A stretch of 64,000 nt of DNA from Siphonodentalium dalli. Lineage: Eukaryota > Mollusca > Scaphopoda > Gadilida > Siphonodentaliidae. Within the stretch, counting starts at the first letter, position 1. Each line of letters opens with the position of its first letter. Positions 34,013 to 46,130 of this stretch are shown here, piece by piece. The stretch spans positions 51,382,760-51,446,759 of the forward strand of contig CP136069.1 in NCBI GenBank assembly GCA_032622095.1, written 5' to 3'. The notes below the pieces were generated by a model. The model was not told where the DNA came from. It searched no databases and saw only the letters and a program-made list of their open reading frames with translations. Made by a program: the position numbers and the translations under genes.

Positions 34013-34934
34013 AGATGACTGATGAATTGAATGATAACAGCTTTAAAGACTCATTAGTGTATAATTACACACAAGCTTTCGGCCTACTTCGAGGAGCCCT
34101 GTGCCAATGCATTCTCTTATATATGCGAGTCGACCATAGGTCACCTCGCATATATAAGAGAATGCATTGGCCTAACAATTTTTTATCATTTGTTATTATT
34201 TTTTACAATTTTAATAATATTTTCTTATATTCTTTAACAATTTTTTAATTTCACCCATACAGAGCCCCAGACAAACTGAGCAGACGACACTCTTCTATAT
34301 GCTTCTATATATGTGTGGGGCTCCCTGCAGGGAAATCAGTAATTGCGCTCCATACCAGCATGCATCAGTACCCGTACGAACCTGAATCCCCATTGTACAA
34401 TTTTTTTTACATTTTTTAACAATTAAAAAAATAATATAAAATTTGTTAGGCCAATGCATTCTCTTATATATGCGAGACGACTTATGGTCGACTCGCATAT
34501 ATAAGAGAATGCATTGGCACAGGGCTTTCTGAAATGCAAACAGAAATATTCTATCAAGCCTTTATCAAGTGAAATGACACAATTACACAAAGTGAAATGA
34601 CACAATTACTGATTTCCCTGCAGGGAGCCCCACACATATATAGAAGCATATAGAAGAGTGTCGTCTGCTCGGTTTGTCTGGGGCTCTGTATGCGTGAAAT
34701 CATAAAATTGTTAAAGAATATAAGAAAAAATTATTAAAATTGTAAAAAATAATAACAAATGATAAAAAATTGTTAGGCCAATGCATTCTTTTATATATGT
34801 GAGGTGACCTATGGTCGACTCGCATATATAAAAGAATGCTTTGGCACAGGGCTCCTCGAAGAAGGGCGAAAGCTTGTATGCATTGTACACTAATGAGTCT
34901 ATAAAGCTGTTATCATTCAATTCATCAGTCATCT
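34013..34934. mobile_element. 920-bp foldback element
   Basis: AGATGACTGATGAATTGAAT at the left reappears reverse-complemented at the right (ATTCAATTCATCAGTCATCT). Pairing continues through AAGCTTTCG, the CCCTGTGCC hairpins (34098-34170 and 34777-34851), the GAGCCCC modules (34262-34334 and 34619-34690) and CCCTGCAGGGAAATCAGTAA. The centre (about 34345-34600) holds a further hairpin at 34451-34525. Confidence 0.88.
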
Positions 34935-34935
34935 G

Positions 34936-35256
34936 TTCCCAGGTTCCGGAAATTGTGATAAAGGTACCAAGATTGGGAAAAATCGTGACAAAGGTACCCA
35001 GGTTCATCTGCGGTCAATGGGGTATTCCTGTTTTGCACTGCAGACAGCATATCAAATGATGCATTAGTTGACATACTTTGTCTTTCATTTCAGTTTAGAG
35101 CAGTTCAAACATTTTAAAACTGAAAGCAACTGCTTAAAACCAAATAACTTAATTGGCAGCAAAGACATTGAAATCTCGTTAATTTGAGATTTGATGAACC
35201 TGGGTATCTTTATCACAATTTCAGAATCCTGGGTACCTTTATCACACAAAAACCGG
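34936..35256. repeat. Diverged inverted repeat
   Basis: TTGTGATAAAGGTACC ... GTACCCAGGTTCATC faces GATGAACCTGGGTATCTTTA ... GGTACCTTTATCACA. Confidence 0.7.
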
Positions 35257-35798
35257 TGCGAGTGACCAATTCAACAGTAGGCTGTGTTGAATTATGCATT
35301 TTATGAATATTATTCTGTGATTTTATTTTGTTACAGTATAAAATCCCGGTGATGTTTGGAAACTTGTTAATGATTTCTACCAATTAGTATTTTATTTATA
35401 GTGCTATGTTTCAATTTGGTGGTATACAGATAATTATTTTAAAAGATGAGGGAAAATATAAAATTGATTTTGAATTTTTATTTTTTTATTTTATAAAAAA
35501 AATAAAAATGTCTTAAATTGAATGTTATACATATCACTTTTAGACCAACTGGTGAACTGACTCTGTAGTAGATGACAAAGAATGCCTTCGGGGAGTATGT
35601 TAAAATATTACCGACACCCATGTTGCAATTGTTCAGAAAAGCTTCTTCTGATTGGTGTGGTTAATCCCAATTACAACCAATCAGGAATAGTTTTATTTGA
35701 TAGTCTGCTCAATAACTATTATTATTACCACTGGTAGATTAACTTTATTTTACCCATTTATTCCATAATTTTTTGGTGAAGTTGACTGGAAGCGGGCG
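35257..35798. other. No feature recognised
   Basis: AT-rich; no exon or repeat boundary seen. Confidence 0.4.
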
Positions 35799-36211
35799 TT
35801 AACCCTTTCAGTGCCAGGGGCCGATCTTATCGGCTCTAATTTATGGTCTTGGGTTGAATTTTTTTTGGGTATGCTTAAGCATGCCATAGCGAATTTAAAA
35901 ACAAACTGGATAAAACCTTAGGGGCATGTTATAACTCAAAACTATCACCAAGTATTCATAGTAATAATTTTGATGCCCATGAAAAACGTAAGATTCCCTG
36001 GCACTAAACCTAAAAAATAAGTCTGTTAAAGAATATAAGAAAAAATTTATAAAATTGTAAAAAATAATAACAAATGATGAAAAATTGTTAGGCCAATGCA
36101 TTCTCTTATATATGCGAGGCGACCTATGGTCGACTCGCATATATAAGAGAATGCATTGGCACAGGGTTTATGGGTTGATACAAAAATCGGACCTGGCACT
36201 GAAAGGGTTAA
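35799..36211. mobile_element. piggyBac-like MITE, family B (copy 1)
   Basis: TTAACCCTTTCAGTGCCAGG and CCTGGCACTGAAAGGGTTAA are TIRs with TTAA edges. One full hairpin (36091-36165) lies inside. Copy 2 is at 37637-38106. Confidence 0.9.
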
Positions 36212-36295
36212 TGCAGCTTTGTTTTCATTAACGCCCGCCGCCCTGTTTCCGGTTAAGTCACCGATCACGTGATCACACGAGGACGCAGTGGTAAT

Positions 36296-36480
36296 AATTG
36301 TAATAACATGATTTTGTCCGGCATCTTGGTTTATTAACGGCCCTCTAGGAATTATTAACAACCCAAGGGCCTATTAGCGGCCCTCGACTGCGTCTTGGGC
36401 CTCTAATATGAGCTCGGGCTCTTAATCATTCCTATCGGGCCGTTAATAAACCATAACGCCCTAAAAAATCATGTTATTGG
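36296..36480. repeat. Inverted repeat with GGCCC arms
   Basis: TAACATGATTTTGTCCGGC and GGTTTATTAACGGCCC face GGGCCGTTAATAAACC and AAAAAATCATGTTA. Confidence 0.75.
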
Positions 36481-36837
36481 TATATTACTTAGTTGTTTTT
36501 TTCTTTTTGCTACAGATCTCTTTAGACTCGAAGGAATAAAAGAAGCGCTGTTTGATAATAAAAAAAATGGCCTAAGAATATATGTCGTGGAAAGTTTGGG
36601 GTACATTGAGAATTGATATCTGTCTCTTTTTGAACCCCTCGGTTCGATATTGACATTAGGTACTGTACCAAATCTCTATTTACCACACAAGGTGTGACTA
36701 TAATATGATTTGTTAATTTCTTGAAAGTTGACACTTGTTGTTATAGGGAATCAAGGCTTCAAGAAAAATAACATAAAAGTAAAAAAACTACCATCAAAAA
36801 TAACATGAAAAAATAGATTGACTTGATTACATATGAT

Positions 36838-37263
36838 TACCCTGTGCCAATGCATTCTCTTATATATGCGAGTCGACCATAGGTCACGTCGCATATATAA
36901 GAGAATGAATTGGCCTAACAATTTTTCATCATTTGTTATTATTTTTTACAATTTTTTATAATTTTAATAATTTTTTCTTATATTCTTTAACAATTTTATA
37001 ATTTCACCCATACAGAGCACCAAACAAACATGAGCAGACAACACTCAGTACACATGCTTCTATATATGTGTGGGGCTCCCTGCAGGGTTATTGACACTCT
37101 GGATGTTTTTTTTTTATTTTATGTCCTAAAAATTGTTAAAGAATATAAGAAAATTTTATATAAAAAAAAATGATAAAACATTGTTAGGCTAATGCATTCT
37201 CTAATATATGCGAGGCGACCTATGGTCGACTCGCTTATATAAGAGAATGCATTGGCACAGGGT
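36838..37263. mobile_element. Double-hairpin element with gagcacc module
   Basis: Hairpins 36839-36914 and 37187-37261 face each other. The middle has CATACAGAGCACCAAACAAA ... GTGTGGGGCTCCCTGCAGGG, as at 12561. Confidence 0.8.
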
Positions 37264-37636
37264 ATTTAATTTCGTACTTATTTGAACTATTAATAAGTCT
37301 CCAATAATGAGATTTTGCATGTAAAAACCACTGTTATGTAAACATTACTGTTACAGTGGAATTACTGATAAAGGTTCAATCAGTCTAAGAAATTTAATCT
37401 ACATCGACGATAAACATTGAAAAATGTCAAAACATTCTGAAAAATATGTTTAGACTAAAATATTTGAATTTACTACCGGTACATTATTACCGATGTTTGT
37501 TGACAAATCACTGTAACTGTTTTGTTTACATACTAATGGTTTCAACACACGAAGTTTAGTTTTTGGAGAACTATCAATCATGAGTATAAAGAACGAAGTT
37601 TATCTATTTCTCTGTGTTCTTCTTCGTGGTGATGTT
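37264..37636. other. No feature recognised
   Basis: AT-rich spacer between two transposons. Confidence 0.4.
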
Positions 37637-38106
37637 TTAACCCTTTCAGTGCCAGGGGCCGATCTCATCGGCCCTAATTTACAGTCTGTAAAATCGGCCC
37701 AAAAAAATAAAAAAAAAAATATTTTCGATTTTGTTTTGTTTTTTTGTGTTGAATTTTTTTTGGGTATGCTTAAGCATGCTATAGCGAATTTAAAAACAAA
37801 CTGGTTAAAACCTTAGGGGCATGTTATAACTCAAAACTATCACCAAGTATTCATAGTAATAATTTTGATGCCCATGAAAAACGTAAGATTCCCTGGCACT
37901 AAACCTACAAAATAAGTCTGTTAAAGAATATAAGAAAAAAAATTTTAAATTGTAAAAAATAATAACAAATGATGAAAAATTGTTAGGCCAATGCATTCTC
38001 TTATATATGCGAGGCCACCTATGGTCGACTCGCATATATAAGAGAATGCATTGGCACAGGGTATATGGGTTGATACAAAAATCGGACCTGGCACTGAAAG
38101 GGTTAA
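37637..38106. mobile_element. piggyBac-like MITE, family B (copy 2)
   Basis: Same TIRs and TTAA edges as 35799-36211, with about 80 bp of extra T/A-rich sequence after GGCCGATC and one hairpin at 37986-38060. Confidence 0.9.
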
Positions 38107-38158
38107 GAGACTTGTATATTTTTTTTCCACATTTACCCACTGAATGAATTTGATTCCT

Positions 38159-38415
38159 TTAACCCTTTCATGGCTGGAGTTTTCTGAAAATTTTCAAAAA
38201 TCCTGTGCTAATGCATTCTCTTATATATGCAAGTCTCCCATAGGGAGCCTCGCATATATAATAGAATACATTGGCATAATCTTGACCTTGTAAGCCAGTA
38301 CATTCTCTTATATAAATTGCGAGGCTCCCTAAGGGAGACTCGCATATATAAGAGAATGCACTGGCACAGGGTTTTCAATGCTGCACCAGCACAGCTCCCT
38401 TCATGTAAGGGTTAA
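38159..38415. mobile_element. TTAA-flanked MITE, family C, best copy
   Basis: TTAACCCTTTCATGGCTGGA at the left and TCATGTAAGGGTTAA at the right. Two hairpins (38202-38275, 38296-38369) carry GTCTCCCATAGGGAGCC in place of the GTCGACCATAGGTCGCC of families A and B. Confidence 0.85.
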
Positions 38416-38691
38416 TATGATTTGTAGTTTTCTTGATAGTTGACGCATATTATTAATAATGCCCGGTCCGTTGAGACACTAAATAAGTCAAACTTTCATA
38501 AGCCAATCAAACCTCGTTAAGAGCCTCATGGGTCTACGAAGTTCGCATTTATGCGCGTTTGGCAGCGAAAGAGTTAAGGGCCTCATGGGTCAGATCTAAT
38601 TATTTTCTGGAATAGAAAACATACAAATGGTGATTTTTTGGTGTCAAATCGGACAGGGTGACTTCTATTTTTACTTGTCATAGAACCATGT

Positions 38692-38831
38692 GATACAGTT
38701 ATGCCCTAAATAATCGGCTCACTGAGAGCTTTCTGATGAATGGCAACAAGCCATATTTCCGATTAAATCCTGAAAATTTACCCATAATTATGCTGTGGTT
38801 AAGGAGTCATTTATTTAGGGCATTACTGTAG
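38692..38831. mobile_element. Family H hairpin MITE with deleted left arm
   Basis: TACAGTTATGCCCTAAATAA is joined directly to CTCACTGAGAGCTTTCTGAT, removing about 75 bp of the left arm. The right arm is intact to GGCATTACTGTA. Confidence 0.85.
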
Positions 38832-38900
38832 AACCATGTGCTACCTCTATTTCTGTATTTATCATGTGAATCTTGATATTTTAAGGTTTCTGTTATATAA

Positions 38901-39039
38901 ATAATGCATGTCTTGTCCTTGACTATACCAAAATAGTGGTCCTCGGATCGAGGAGGAGTCAATGAGACGCAGACAAGTGGGCTCTTCCTCATCTCAGACC
39001 AATATTTTGGTATCATCACCGAAAAGACATGCATTATTC
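38901..39039. repeat. Hairpin element
   Basis: AATAATGCATGTC ... ACCAAAATA faces TATTTTGGT ... GACATGCATTATT. Confidence 0.7.
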
Positions 39040-39340
39040 ATTATATTGATGATGCCAGGGGAGTATAACTATGTTGTTGGTTACAACTAACATTATATCT
39101 TCATGAGTCATGTATTTTTTTTTATAAATCCCTCGTTAACCTACGTTAACAAAGATATGAAAAGCTAAACTGTTTATCATCGATGAAAACGGAAAGGAGG
39201 TTAAACTGTTCACTTAAAAATTAGGACTGTTTGCTTCTCAAACTAAACGCATAAACTATTTAAATATATTAGATAGCTATATATGATCGGACACTTGTAA
39301 GATCATAAATATCAGTCAATAAGCTGATGATTTAGATCGT

Positions 39341-39487
39341 AATCAATTGTTTCCGATAATTATGTTAAATAATTCACTCAAGGCGAGAGACGTCTGTAAG
39401 AAACGAGTATCGCGCACTCGTTTTCTTACCTAAACGTCTCTCGCCTTGAGTGAATTATTTAACATAATTTTCGGAACTAATTGATTA
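39341..39487. repeat. Hairpin element with long near-perfect arms
   Basis: ATTATGTTAAATAATTCACT CAAGGCGAGAGACGT pairs with ACGTCTCTCGCC TTGAGTGAATTATTTAACAT. Confidence 0.9.
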
Positions 39488-40290
39488 CTCAATTTACTAC
39501 ACTTCTGCATCAATTTAGTTCGCCAAATATGATTAAAACACCCAGTATTAATGCACAAAATCCCGATGTGGAGAAAGATCAACCATAGAAAATTCAGTCT
39601 AGATCAGTAAGCGACGTAACATCAGTGACATAATTCACTGGTGACATTACCATTTTTAATTAACAGTGTTTTCAATGGTAATCGTATATAGGTTTAATTA
39701 ACAGCGTTTTCAATGGTAATCGTACATAGGTTTGTAATGGATAGATGATCTCTAATGAGTCGCAATTCTATACAAAAATTAATTAACCAAGTGCACTAAA
39801 TTCAATTCGAGCCGAGATTTAGCAAGCCTCGAATAAAATTTAGTGGACAAGGTTAATAATTTTTTTATATAATTACGACGAATTTGAGATTCTTTTATCA
39901 CATAATCACATTTTAGCAAGAAAAAGCGATCTCAAAATGGCTGGTATTAAAAAAATTAATATTCATTTCCTTTATCACAACAAAATAGGAAGCAAAGACA
40001 CCTTCAAGAAAAAATATTAAAAATTTGTCTTTTTCATGTTGACAAAATTGTTCAACCACCCTTACCACCCATGTTTCTCTCACAGTCAACACTAAATAAC
40101 CCAACACAAATTGAATATCAGAATTATATTCTAATTACCATAATAATGGCATTGATCGATATCATTGCACTAAGGTCTTACATCACTGAGCGTACTGATA
40201 ATACACGTGTGTCTTACTAAAATATGAGGCCAGGTTTAGGGGCTAATTATGTGAATAAATGCTGATATTACAACAAGTAACATACAAGGT
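39488..40290. other. No gene; one short tandem duplication
   Basis: AATTAACAGTGTTTTCAATG GTAATCGTATATAGGTTT is followed at once by a near copy (39658-39732). Nothing else supported. Confidence 0.4.
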
Positions 40291-40543
40291 CAAGCCTTGA
40301 AATAGTGTGTCTGTCATTTGCAGAATGAGGTCCCCAGATGGTGAATTTAGTGATGCTACCCTGCATAGCGGGCTAGCATCACCAAATTCACCTTCTGGGA
40401 ACCTCATTCTGCTGAGGTGTAAGCAGAATGAGGTCCCCAGAGGGTGAATTTGTGATGCTAGCCCGCTATGCAGGGTAGCATCACTAAATTCACCCTCTGG
40501 GGACCTCATTCTGCAAATGACAGACACCCTATTTCAAGGCTTG
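40291..40543. mobile_element. GAGGTCCCC palindrome-of-palindromes element, complete
   Basis: CAAGCCTTGAAATAGTGTGT and its reverse complement bound the element. Each half is a hairpin: GCAGAATGAGGTCCCCAGA ... TCTGGGAACCTCATTCTGC, then GCAGAATGAGGTCCCCAGAG ... CTCTGGGGACCTCATTCTGC. Other copies: 17989, 22795, 42315, 52471. Confidence 0.9.
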
Positions 40544-40818
40544 TACAAGGTATACATGTAGTTTCATATTGGCCGTGTCGTCAGGTGTCAATCCAATTGA
40601 GCGAAATGAGTCTGTTACTATGAATAGAAAAAGAATAGTAGGTGAGTAAGAATCCTACTAGGATACTATCGGAATAGCAGCGTGCAGCCAATCAGAATGC
40701 GAGAAAGTCACATTAAATATAATATATATATATATATATGTAATTAAATGCATCAGATTATTTATTCAATGATATCTCAATATGTTTTATGCCATTATGA
40801 CAAACGAACACCACACCG

Positions 40819-41071
40819 GAGGCCCCCACCCCCACCCCCCATGGAATACGGAATACCACTTAATACAGAGGGTGGAATACGGAATACCAGTTAACAGCCA
40901 TATGGAATACATAACAATATATGAAAACTTCATTTTTTGGAAGGTCGGCGTACGAATACCGGTATATTTGGAATACCGAATACCTCCTAAGAGAGGGGTC
41001 GGAATACGGCGTACCTCATAACAGGGCATGGAATACGGCATACGAAAAGGGGGGGGGGGGGTGTGGGCCTC
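40819..41071. mobile_element. TIR element G, second copy, 6-bp target duplication ACACCG
   Basis: GAGGCCCCCACCCCCACCCC at the left and GTGTGGGCCTC at the right. ACACCG occurs at 40813-40818 and 41072-41077. The interior GGAATACGGAATACC repeats match 31070-31246. Confidence 0.88.
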
Positions 41072-41274
41072 ACACCGAATCCCTGGATTGGCTGGTACAA
41101 ACCAGTCAACTGGAAACAAGAAATGCAGGAAACCGAATGTTCTGTCGTTATTCTCAAGTTATTTAGAAATCCATGTTTAAAGGCACAGGCGGCGTTCGTT
41201 GCAGAAATATTCAAAATTGTTCAAATCACCATCAACAGAAGGAATATCTCATATATATTTTGAAGACCTCTGTC

Positions 41275-41810
41275 TGTTTGTCTGTCTGTCATTTATACAA
41301 ATCTACGATTCTCAACCGATCGGGACGAAACTTGGTACGTGTGTGTAGTTTGACCAGGCGGTCGTCGTTGTCGTATTGGCGAGCCCGTGCGACGCCCGTG
41401 CAGCGCATGCGCAGACGAGATCTCGGAAACGGGTGGAGCTATCGACTTGAAATTTGCTATGTGAATGTATCTTGCCCCGGACACGAATTTTATCGGGTCG
41501 CCGAGCCCGTGCGACGCCAGCTTCGCGCATGCTCAGACCAGATCTCGGAAACGGGTGGAGCTATCGACTTGAAATTTGCTATGTGAATGTATCTTGCCCC
41601 GGATACGAATTTTATCGGGTCGTCAAGCCCGTGCGACGCCAGCTTCGCGCATGCGCAGACCAGATCTCGGAAACGGGTGGAGTTATCGACTTGAAATTTG
41701 GTTTTTGAATAGCCCGGACAACGTCGGGCTCATGGAAACGGGTGGAGCTATCGACTTGAAATTTGGTTTTTGAATAGCCCGGACAACATCGGGCTCATCG
41801 GCTAGTTAAA
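41275..41810. repeat. About 122-bp tandem repeat with GC-rich units
   Basis: GATCTCGGAAACGGGTGGAG recurs at about 41419, 41541 and 41663, with a shorter unit at about 41736. Units carry CGAGCCCGTGCGACGCC and GCGCATGC(G/T)CAGAC. It begins with a TCTGTCTGTCTGTC run. Open frames in both strands come from the repeat. Confidence 0.8.
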
Positions 41811-42314
41811 ATATATATAGTTTTGTTCATATGCCAAATATAATCAGCGCGTATATAGTATATTGCCGTCAAGATATATGATGGTGTATACGTAAACAAG
41901 AACCTGCTCGTGTTACAGAAGTTTTGATTCTGTTCACATAACACAGCGCAATTCTATTGGTTAATCACACACAAATTATATAAACGCTCTTTATTATTTC
42001 CATATCAGGAAAACAGTAACAAATAATGCTCTTTATGTTTACCATATCTGGATCTAAACAAAAGCCAGGTTCTGTAACATTTTTTGCTTTTGTTTACATA
42101 ACAAAGGAAAATCATTTGACAATAACATACTGTTTATGCCATACTTCTGATTGGTATAAGAACAAGGTCTGTCTATATTTTACTATTCTTTCTGTTTATG
42201 GTGGTTTTTGACGGAGCTGAATAATTTAACAGCATACCCACCGCCAACGCCGCCCGTATCATTAGATATATAAATGATGTTCTGTGAATGAGACTAAAGT
42301 TATTGTTGGATACA
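41811..42314. other. No feature recognised
   Basis: AT-rich; no coding or repeat boundary supported. Confidence 0.4.
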
Positions 42315-42897
42315 CAAGCCTTGTAATAGTGTGTCTGTCATTTGCAGAATGAGGTCCCCAGAGGGTGAATTCAGTGACGCTATCCCATACAGGGTCACCA
42401 TCACTAAATTCACCCTCTGGGAACCTCAATCTGCTGAGGCCTCAACTACTGTGGGAGACCTAGGATCAGAAGTTCCCCAGTTGAAGTTGGTGATGTTCAC
42501 CCATTATTGATGTTCACCCATTATTGATGTTCACCCATTATTCACATCGATTATGCATTTTATCTTCTGCACATTAGGGGATATAGAAACTGAACAGAAG
42601 GCAAAATGTAACTAAAACAATGTTAATTTGAGACTATAGATACTTCCCAGAAGATAATATAAATAAGATTGTAACACTTTTATAGACTTGTTGTGAAATT
42701 TTATGCACGAGCTTCCGACCCTTCTAGAAGTCTTTTATAAGCCACATCAAATACTTCCCAGAAGATGAGACCTATGCAGAATGAGGTGTGCAGATGGTGA
42801 ATTTGGTGATGCTAGCCTGCTATGCAGGGTAGCGTCACTAAATTCACCAGCTGCAGACCTCATTCTGCAAATGACAGACATACTATTTCAAGGCTTT
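42315..42897. mobile_element. GAGGTCCCC family element with enlarged centre
   Basis: CAAGCCTTGTAATAGTGTGT at the left and TATTTCAAGGCTT at the right. One hairpin near each end (about 42345-42435 and 42778-42870), with unrelated sequence between, including GATGTTCACCCATTATT three times at 42490-42540. Confidence 0.8.
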
Positions 42898-42899
42898 TG

Positions 42900-43866
42900 G
42901 ATACAGTGATGAAATGTAGCCTATAGTTCATACATGTACGCTGGCCATCAGAAACGTTATAAACTGATGTTATGAAATGTAGCCTATAGTTCATACATGT
43001 ACGCTGGCCATCAGAAACGTTATAAACTGATGTTATGAAATGTAGCGTATAGTTCATACATGTACGCTGGCCATCAGAAACGTTATAAACTGATATTATG
43101 AAATGTAGCGTATAGTTCATACATGTACGCTGGCCATCAGAAACGTTATAAACTGATGTTATGAAATGTAGCGTATAGTTCATACATGTACGCTGGCCAT
43201 CAGAAACGTTATAAACTGATGTTATGAAATGTAGCCTATAGTTCATACATGTACGCTGGCCATCAGAAACGTTATAAACTGATATTATGAAATGTAGCGT
43301 ATAGTTCATACATGTACGCTGGCCATCAGAAACGTTATAAACTGATGTTATGAAATGTAGCGTATAGTTCATACATGTACGCTGGCCATCAGAAACGTTA
43401 TAAACTGATGTTATGAAATGTAGCCTATAGTTCATACATGTACGCTGGCCATCAGAAACGTTATAAACTGATGTTGTGAAATGTAGCCTATAGTTCATAC
43501 ATGTACGCTGACCATCAGAAACGTTATAAACTGATGTTATGAAAGATAGCCTATAGTTCATACATGTACGCTGGCCATCAGAAACGTTATAAACTGATGT
43601 TATGAAATGTAGCCTATAGTTCATACATGTACGCTGGCCATCAGAAACGTTATAAACTGATGTTGTGAAATGTAGCCTATAGTTCATACATGTACGCTGA
43701 CCATCAGAAACGTTATAAACTGATGTTATGAAAGATAGCCTATAGTTCATACATGTACGCTGGCCATCAGAAACGTTATAAACTGATGTTATGAAATGTA
43801 GCCTATAGTTCATACATGTACGTTGGCCATCATAAACATTATAAACTGATATTATGAAAGATAGTG
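42900..43866. repeat. 63-bp minisatellite, about 15 copies
   Basis: The unit TATGAAATGTAGCCTATAGT TCATACATGTACGCTGGCCA TCAGAAACGTTATAAACTGA TGT has a 63-bp period. As 63 is divisible by 3, the minus strand is open for 365 codons (SVYNVSDGQRTCMNYRL repeated). No signal peptide, start context or non-repeat domain supports a gene. Confidence 0.95.
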
Positions 43867-43879
43867 TATCTCTTCCATG

Positions 43880-44929
43880 TAGGGTCCTGCGAATATTCGA
43901 TATTCGATTCAAGATTCGACACTGATGGAAAAGTAGGCTGTTTACGGGCAGGTACACACGTCGATCTTAGCTGTTTTGTGCCATTTAATTACAGAAAATG
44001 ATGTATATATGTACCTTATAATTCTCATTGTACATCGCGATTATATATATTAAATATAAGTATAGACAGAAATTAGCCACTATAGGACAACTAAATACAT
44101 CTGATTTCTAACTTTGAACATGGTCCCCAAAAGCTCGGAGATCGCCGATGGACCAACGACGCGCGTAAATTATAACAGCTATGAGACTGATCAACCGCTA
44201 GCGTTATCCGCGGTCTATCTATCTCAGATTCCGCGTTATGTAAAATAGCTCAGAATTTAAACAACACGTGTTCCCGGCATCGAAAAACTGCATTTTGGCA
44301 GTGTTTTCTTTTGAAGTTTACTTTCAATTTCGGAGCGTTCTTTGACACTAATGTCTTGACAAAACATCATCCGTTATTCATGTTTATTTTAAACATGTTA
44401 AAGCTGCAGGCTTACACATGTGATGAATGCAACATGGTGACAACGACCCATCTATGGAATCATCTGTCCAAGAAGCATCCAGCACTACATAAACAGGCTA
44501 CACTGTGACTGTTGTTGCATCTTCAAGTTTATAACTGTTGTTGCATCTTCAAGTTTATAACAACGGGTGATTCCGAATGTTGATTTGCAATTTTGCATGC
44601 ACATGCAATCTGTACAAATTTTGCGCGAATTTTAGTTCCAATAATACGTTTAGTGGTTATATATTAATCGTCATGACGGCCGCATGGACTTTTTAATCAA
44701 TTATCAATTGAAGTTAATAGTACTGCAAATGACGGTTCATCGCAACATAAGTTATGATGGAACTTCGTGCATGTAGTTCACGGAACGTTTCACAAATCGT
44801 CTAATCGTTGAAAAACATGCCCTATTGAGAATACAACATACAGATATGATTCGAATTGATATTCGATTCGATTTCCTGAATTCGATTCGATATTCGATTC
44901 GATCAAAATGTCCAATTCGCAGGACCCTA
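43880..44929. mobile_element. hAT element, 1050 bp, with perfect 8-bp target duplication and BED zinc-finger remnant
   Basis: Ends TAGGGTCCTGCGAA and TTCGCAGGACCCTA are perfect inverted repeats. CTTCCATG flanks both sides (43872-43879 and 44930-44937), the 8-bp duplication of hAT transposons. At 44311-44508 (+) a frame reads YTCDECNMVTTTHLWNHLSK then KHPALH: the C-x2-C ... H-L-x-x-x-H-P of a BED zinc finger. The catalytic part is missing. The subterminal regions are rich in GATTCGATATTCG. Confidence 0.92.
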
Positions 44930-45104
44930 CTTCCATGTCATAAGTACAACAAAATAATTTTAAAACTCGATTCCAAGATTACAAATAGCTTTATGTGAAT
45001 AAAAAGTAAATTATTTGTCTAGAGAAGCATAATAAAGTTGTTAATTTCTAATGTAGACGATCGTTGGTTCAAAATCCCATCCATTCAAAATTACTTTGGC
45101 TTTG

Positions 45105-45435
45105 ATGGAGGGTGCTAATAAGGTAGAGCTATGCCTCTTGATGGAGGGTGCTAATAAGATAGAGTTCTCCCCCTTTGATAGAGGGTGATAATAAGATAGA
45201 GTTCTCCCCCTTTGATAGAGGGTGCTAATAAGATAGAGTTATCTCTCTCTTGATAGAGGGTATGGGTTAATATAGAGTTCTCCCTCTTGATGGAGGGTGC
45301 TAATAAGATAGAGTTCTCTCTCTCTTGATAGAGGGTATGGGTTAAGATAGAGTTCTCGCTCTTGATGGAGGTGCTAATAAGATAGAGTTCTCCCCCTGGA
45401 TGGAGGGGGCTGATAACATAGAGTTATCTCTCTTG
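45105..45435. repeat. About 38-bp degenerate minisatellite, roughly 9 copies
   Basis: TGATGGAGGGTGCTAATAAG ATAGAGTTCTCCCCCT recurs with length variation; some units read GGGTATGGGTTAA. Confidence 0.85.
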
Positions 45436-45561
45436 CTATGCACTGAACGTTTCCTCAACATCATCTGATTTTTATGTTCTGAAAATAGCCCAAAAAAACA
45501 GATAAAACTGTCCTGAAAGGTTGTATATATTATACCCAAAAAAATCTAAATAAAATCAATA

Positions 45562-45960
45562 TTAACCCTTTACCCAACAGAAGGGCCCTGTGCCAATGCA
45601 TTCTCTTATATATGCGAGTCGACCATAGGTCGCCTCGCATATATAAGAGAATGCATTGGCTTAACACATTAAAAATTATAAAATTGTTAAAGAATGTAAG
45701 AAAAAATGGTAAAAAGTGTTAAAAAAAGATTTTTTTTAGGCCAATGCATTCTCTTATATATGCGAGGCGACCTATGGTCGACTCGCATATATAAGAGAAT
45801 GCATTGGCACAGGGCTAACTGTAACTATCACAATGTGGTCAAGGAGCCGGTTCCAATGATATCCATATTTGTATGGTTCTATTGAGACAGACCGAAGATA
45901 TTTTAGGCTGTTGAAGCTTTATTTGGCCGGTTTTGGCCGGTTTGTTGGGTAAAGGGTTAA
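45562..45960. mobile_element. piggyBac-like MITE, family A (copy 2)
   Basis: TTAACCCTTTACCCAACAGA ... GTTGGGTAAAGGGTTAA, with double hairpin 45586-45660 and 45739-45814. Confidence 0.92.
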
Positions 45961-46130
45961 TTGATAGCAGGGTTTCTGGACAGGCGTCTTCGATTGATAT
46001 TTATTATTTATTATTTTATAACTCTATAAACCTTGTTAGGATGAGATACACTCAATGACTTCAAATTAATATAAATAAAGTCCGTAAAACAACCATCATC
46101 CAGAAGCACATGATAAAATAGATTGACGTT

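Noticed and set aside
41173-41773. Overlapping 65-137-codon frames with RACADQISETGG-like repeats
   Set aside because: They are produced by the about 122-bp GC-rich tandem repeat and are open on both strands.
42860-43957. 365-codon minus-strand frame as a repeat protein
   Set aside because: It is the 63-bp minisatellite read through; flanking codons show no domain and the frame runs into the neighbouring hAT end.
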